From: Candidatus Coatesiibacteriota bacterium
Lineage (GTDB): Bacteria; B130-G9
Direction of reading: 5' to 3'
NCBI GenBank assembly: GCA_016929465.1
Contig: JAFGIT010000416.1
Coordinates: 1 to 5,312 of the forward strand
Length of the DNA stretch: 5,312 bases
Shown piece after piece: positions 4,805 through 5,312 of the stretch (positions are counted from its first letter, which is position 1; each line of letters starts with the position of its first letter). The notes beneath the pieces were generated by a model. That model worked only from the letters and a program-made list of their open reading frames with translations. It was not told where the DNA came from and made no database searches. The translations under genes and the position numbers were made by a program.

Positions 4805-5176
4805 TCACTCCGTATCGACTGCCGTGATTGGCCTGCCGTAGTCGTCCTCGTAGCGAACCACATCGCTTTCCTCGAGCCTCTCTCCCCTCCAAATCTCAAT
4901 AATCACGAGAGTTTCTTTTCCCGTATTCTCGAGCCGGTGCTTTATATTCTGGGGGATGTCAGCGGAATTTCCCGCTTGCACGATTATTTCTTCGCCGTCT
5001 ATAACAGCAATGCCCCGGCCACGAGCAATATGCCAGTGCTCTGACCTGTGACGATGCGATTGCAGACTGAGTCGTCCCCCAGGTGCGATAAATAGCCGTT
5101 TTACCTTGTAGCCTGGGCCGTCGGCCAGGACCTCAAAATTGCCCCAGGGGCGTCTCTCTGTGTCAAAATAGGTCAT
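4805..5176 (-). CDS. Stand-alone cupin, phosphomannose isomerase type II class (ManC C-terminal-like)
   Basis: A 123-residue single-domain cupin resembling the C-terminal isomerase half of ManC/AlgA-type enzymes. RPWGNFEVL (9-17) and YKVKRLFIAPGGRLSLQSHR (23-42) are the classic start of that domain. Metal-binding residues of cupin motif 1 are H41, H43 and E46 in HRHRSEHW. Motif 2 is PQNIKHRLEN (75-84) with H80 as the fourth ligand. In ManC-type proteins this domain interconverts fructose-6-phosphate and mannose-6-phosphate for GDP-mannose synthesis. The guanylyltransferase half (about 350 residues) is absent from this polypeptide and may be a separate gene off the right edge. A related sugar-binding or isomerase role is possible, since single-domain members are often only family-annotated. 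The position before an exporter pair fits a surface-glycan cluster. The ATG at 5176 has no clear Shine-Dalgarno; the ATG at 5180 is in another frame. Confidence 0.88.
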   Translation of the reverse strand: MTYFDTERRPWGNFEVLADGPGYKVKRLFIAPGGRLSLQSHRHRSEHWHIARGRGIAVIDGEEIIVQAGNSADIPQNIKHRLENTGKETLVIIEIWRGERLEESDVVRYEDDYGRPITAVDTE

Positions 5177-5312
5177 ACATCTGAGCCAAGACAGTTAAGG
5201 ATAAGCTAGTTCATATTGTTCGCTGGAAATTGCCAAACTGGCACGTCCATGTCAACGGGTTTGACCTCAGATTGTAGGTAATTCGAGCACCACAATTTTC
5301 GATGGCATTCAC
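5177..5312 (-). other. Right-edge region: leader of the cupin gene or end of an upstream gene
   Basis: Two minus-strand frames are open from the edge, one to TGA (5213-5211) and one to TAG (5208-5206). Each is only about 33 codons, which chance allows, so neither is called as a gene. The latter reads plausibly near its end (VPVWQFPANN). A poor promoter candidate for the cupin gene is TTGGCA (5236-5231), a 15-bp spacer and TATGAA (5215-5210). Confidence 0.25.
5231..5243. repeat. Inverted repeat TGCCA-AAC-TGGCA upstream of the cupin gene
   Basis: TGCCA and TGGCA are perfect inverted 5-bp arms around a 3-bp centre, about 55 bp before the cupin ATG. The repeat overlaps the weak -35 candidate at 5236-5231 and lies near another TTGACA (5255-5250). 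It has the size and symmetry of a transcription-factor half-site pair. If the region is the end of an upstream coding sequence, it may be chance. Confidence 0.3.

Noticed and set aside
5239-5254. Plus-strand TGGCACG resembling a sigma-54 -24 element
   Set aside because: The -12 half lacks the required GC (TGTC instead of TTGC), and there is no gene start downstream within the window.

Overview
The window is 5.3 kb of bacterial chromosome-like DNA. Every convincing gene lies on the minus strand, so transcription runs from high to low coordinates. The contents suggest a Gram-negative-type or uncultured environmental bacterium: a Wzm/Wzt-type polysaccharide exporter, a secreted right-handed beta-helix protein with the CIDAG-type C-terminal pattern frequent in Planctomycetes-like and candidate-phylum genomes, a bacterial archease, and an intergenic 10-bp-period CACGAATT repeat. 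No rRNA, tRNA, CRISPR array or transposase is visible, so the phylum cannot be fixed from this sequence.

Right part (5312 to 3014): a surface-polysaccharide block. It starts with a stand-alone cupin of the phosphomannose isomerase type II class (5176-4805). After a 153-bp gap come the ABC-2 permease (4651-3818) and, only 3 bp later, its ATPase (3814-3014). The gap holds a good sigma-70-type promoter whose -35 box abuts a perfect 12-bp palindrome, so the exporter pair probably has its own regulated start. The cupin would serve nucleotide-sugar (GDP-mannose) supply, and the permease and ATPase would move the lipid-linked glycan across the inner membrane. The block probably continues beyond the right edge.

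Middle (3013 to 1105): a 75-bp spacer with three CACGA(A)TT units at exact 10-bp spacing, then an archease gene (2938-2465) for RNA-ligase RtcB activation, with no rtcB in view. Next is a self-contained unit for a secreted beta-helix protein, with promoter (2419-2391), Shine-Dalgarno, GTG start (2337), stop (1168) and a strong intrinsic terminator (1144-1105).

Left part (1104 to 1): visibly more AT-rich DNA with a 279-residue protein (945-106) that I read as an N-terminal winged-helix-like segment plus a C-terminal HEPN-like helical domain carrying an R-X4-H motif (R237 to H242). After 76 bp comes the very start of another gene (from 29, running off the left edge). It has a consensus extended -10 promoter, a perfect AGGAGG and a perfect 10-bp inverted repeat that overlaps both. 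This left segment is the most likely accessory or defence-related part of the window, and its regulatory design is the most unusual structure seen.
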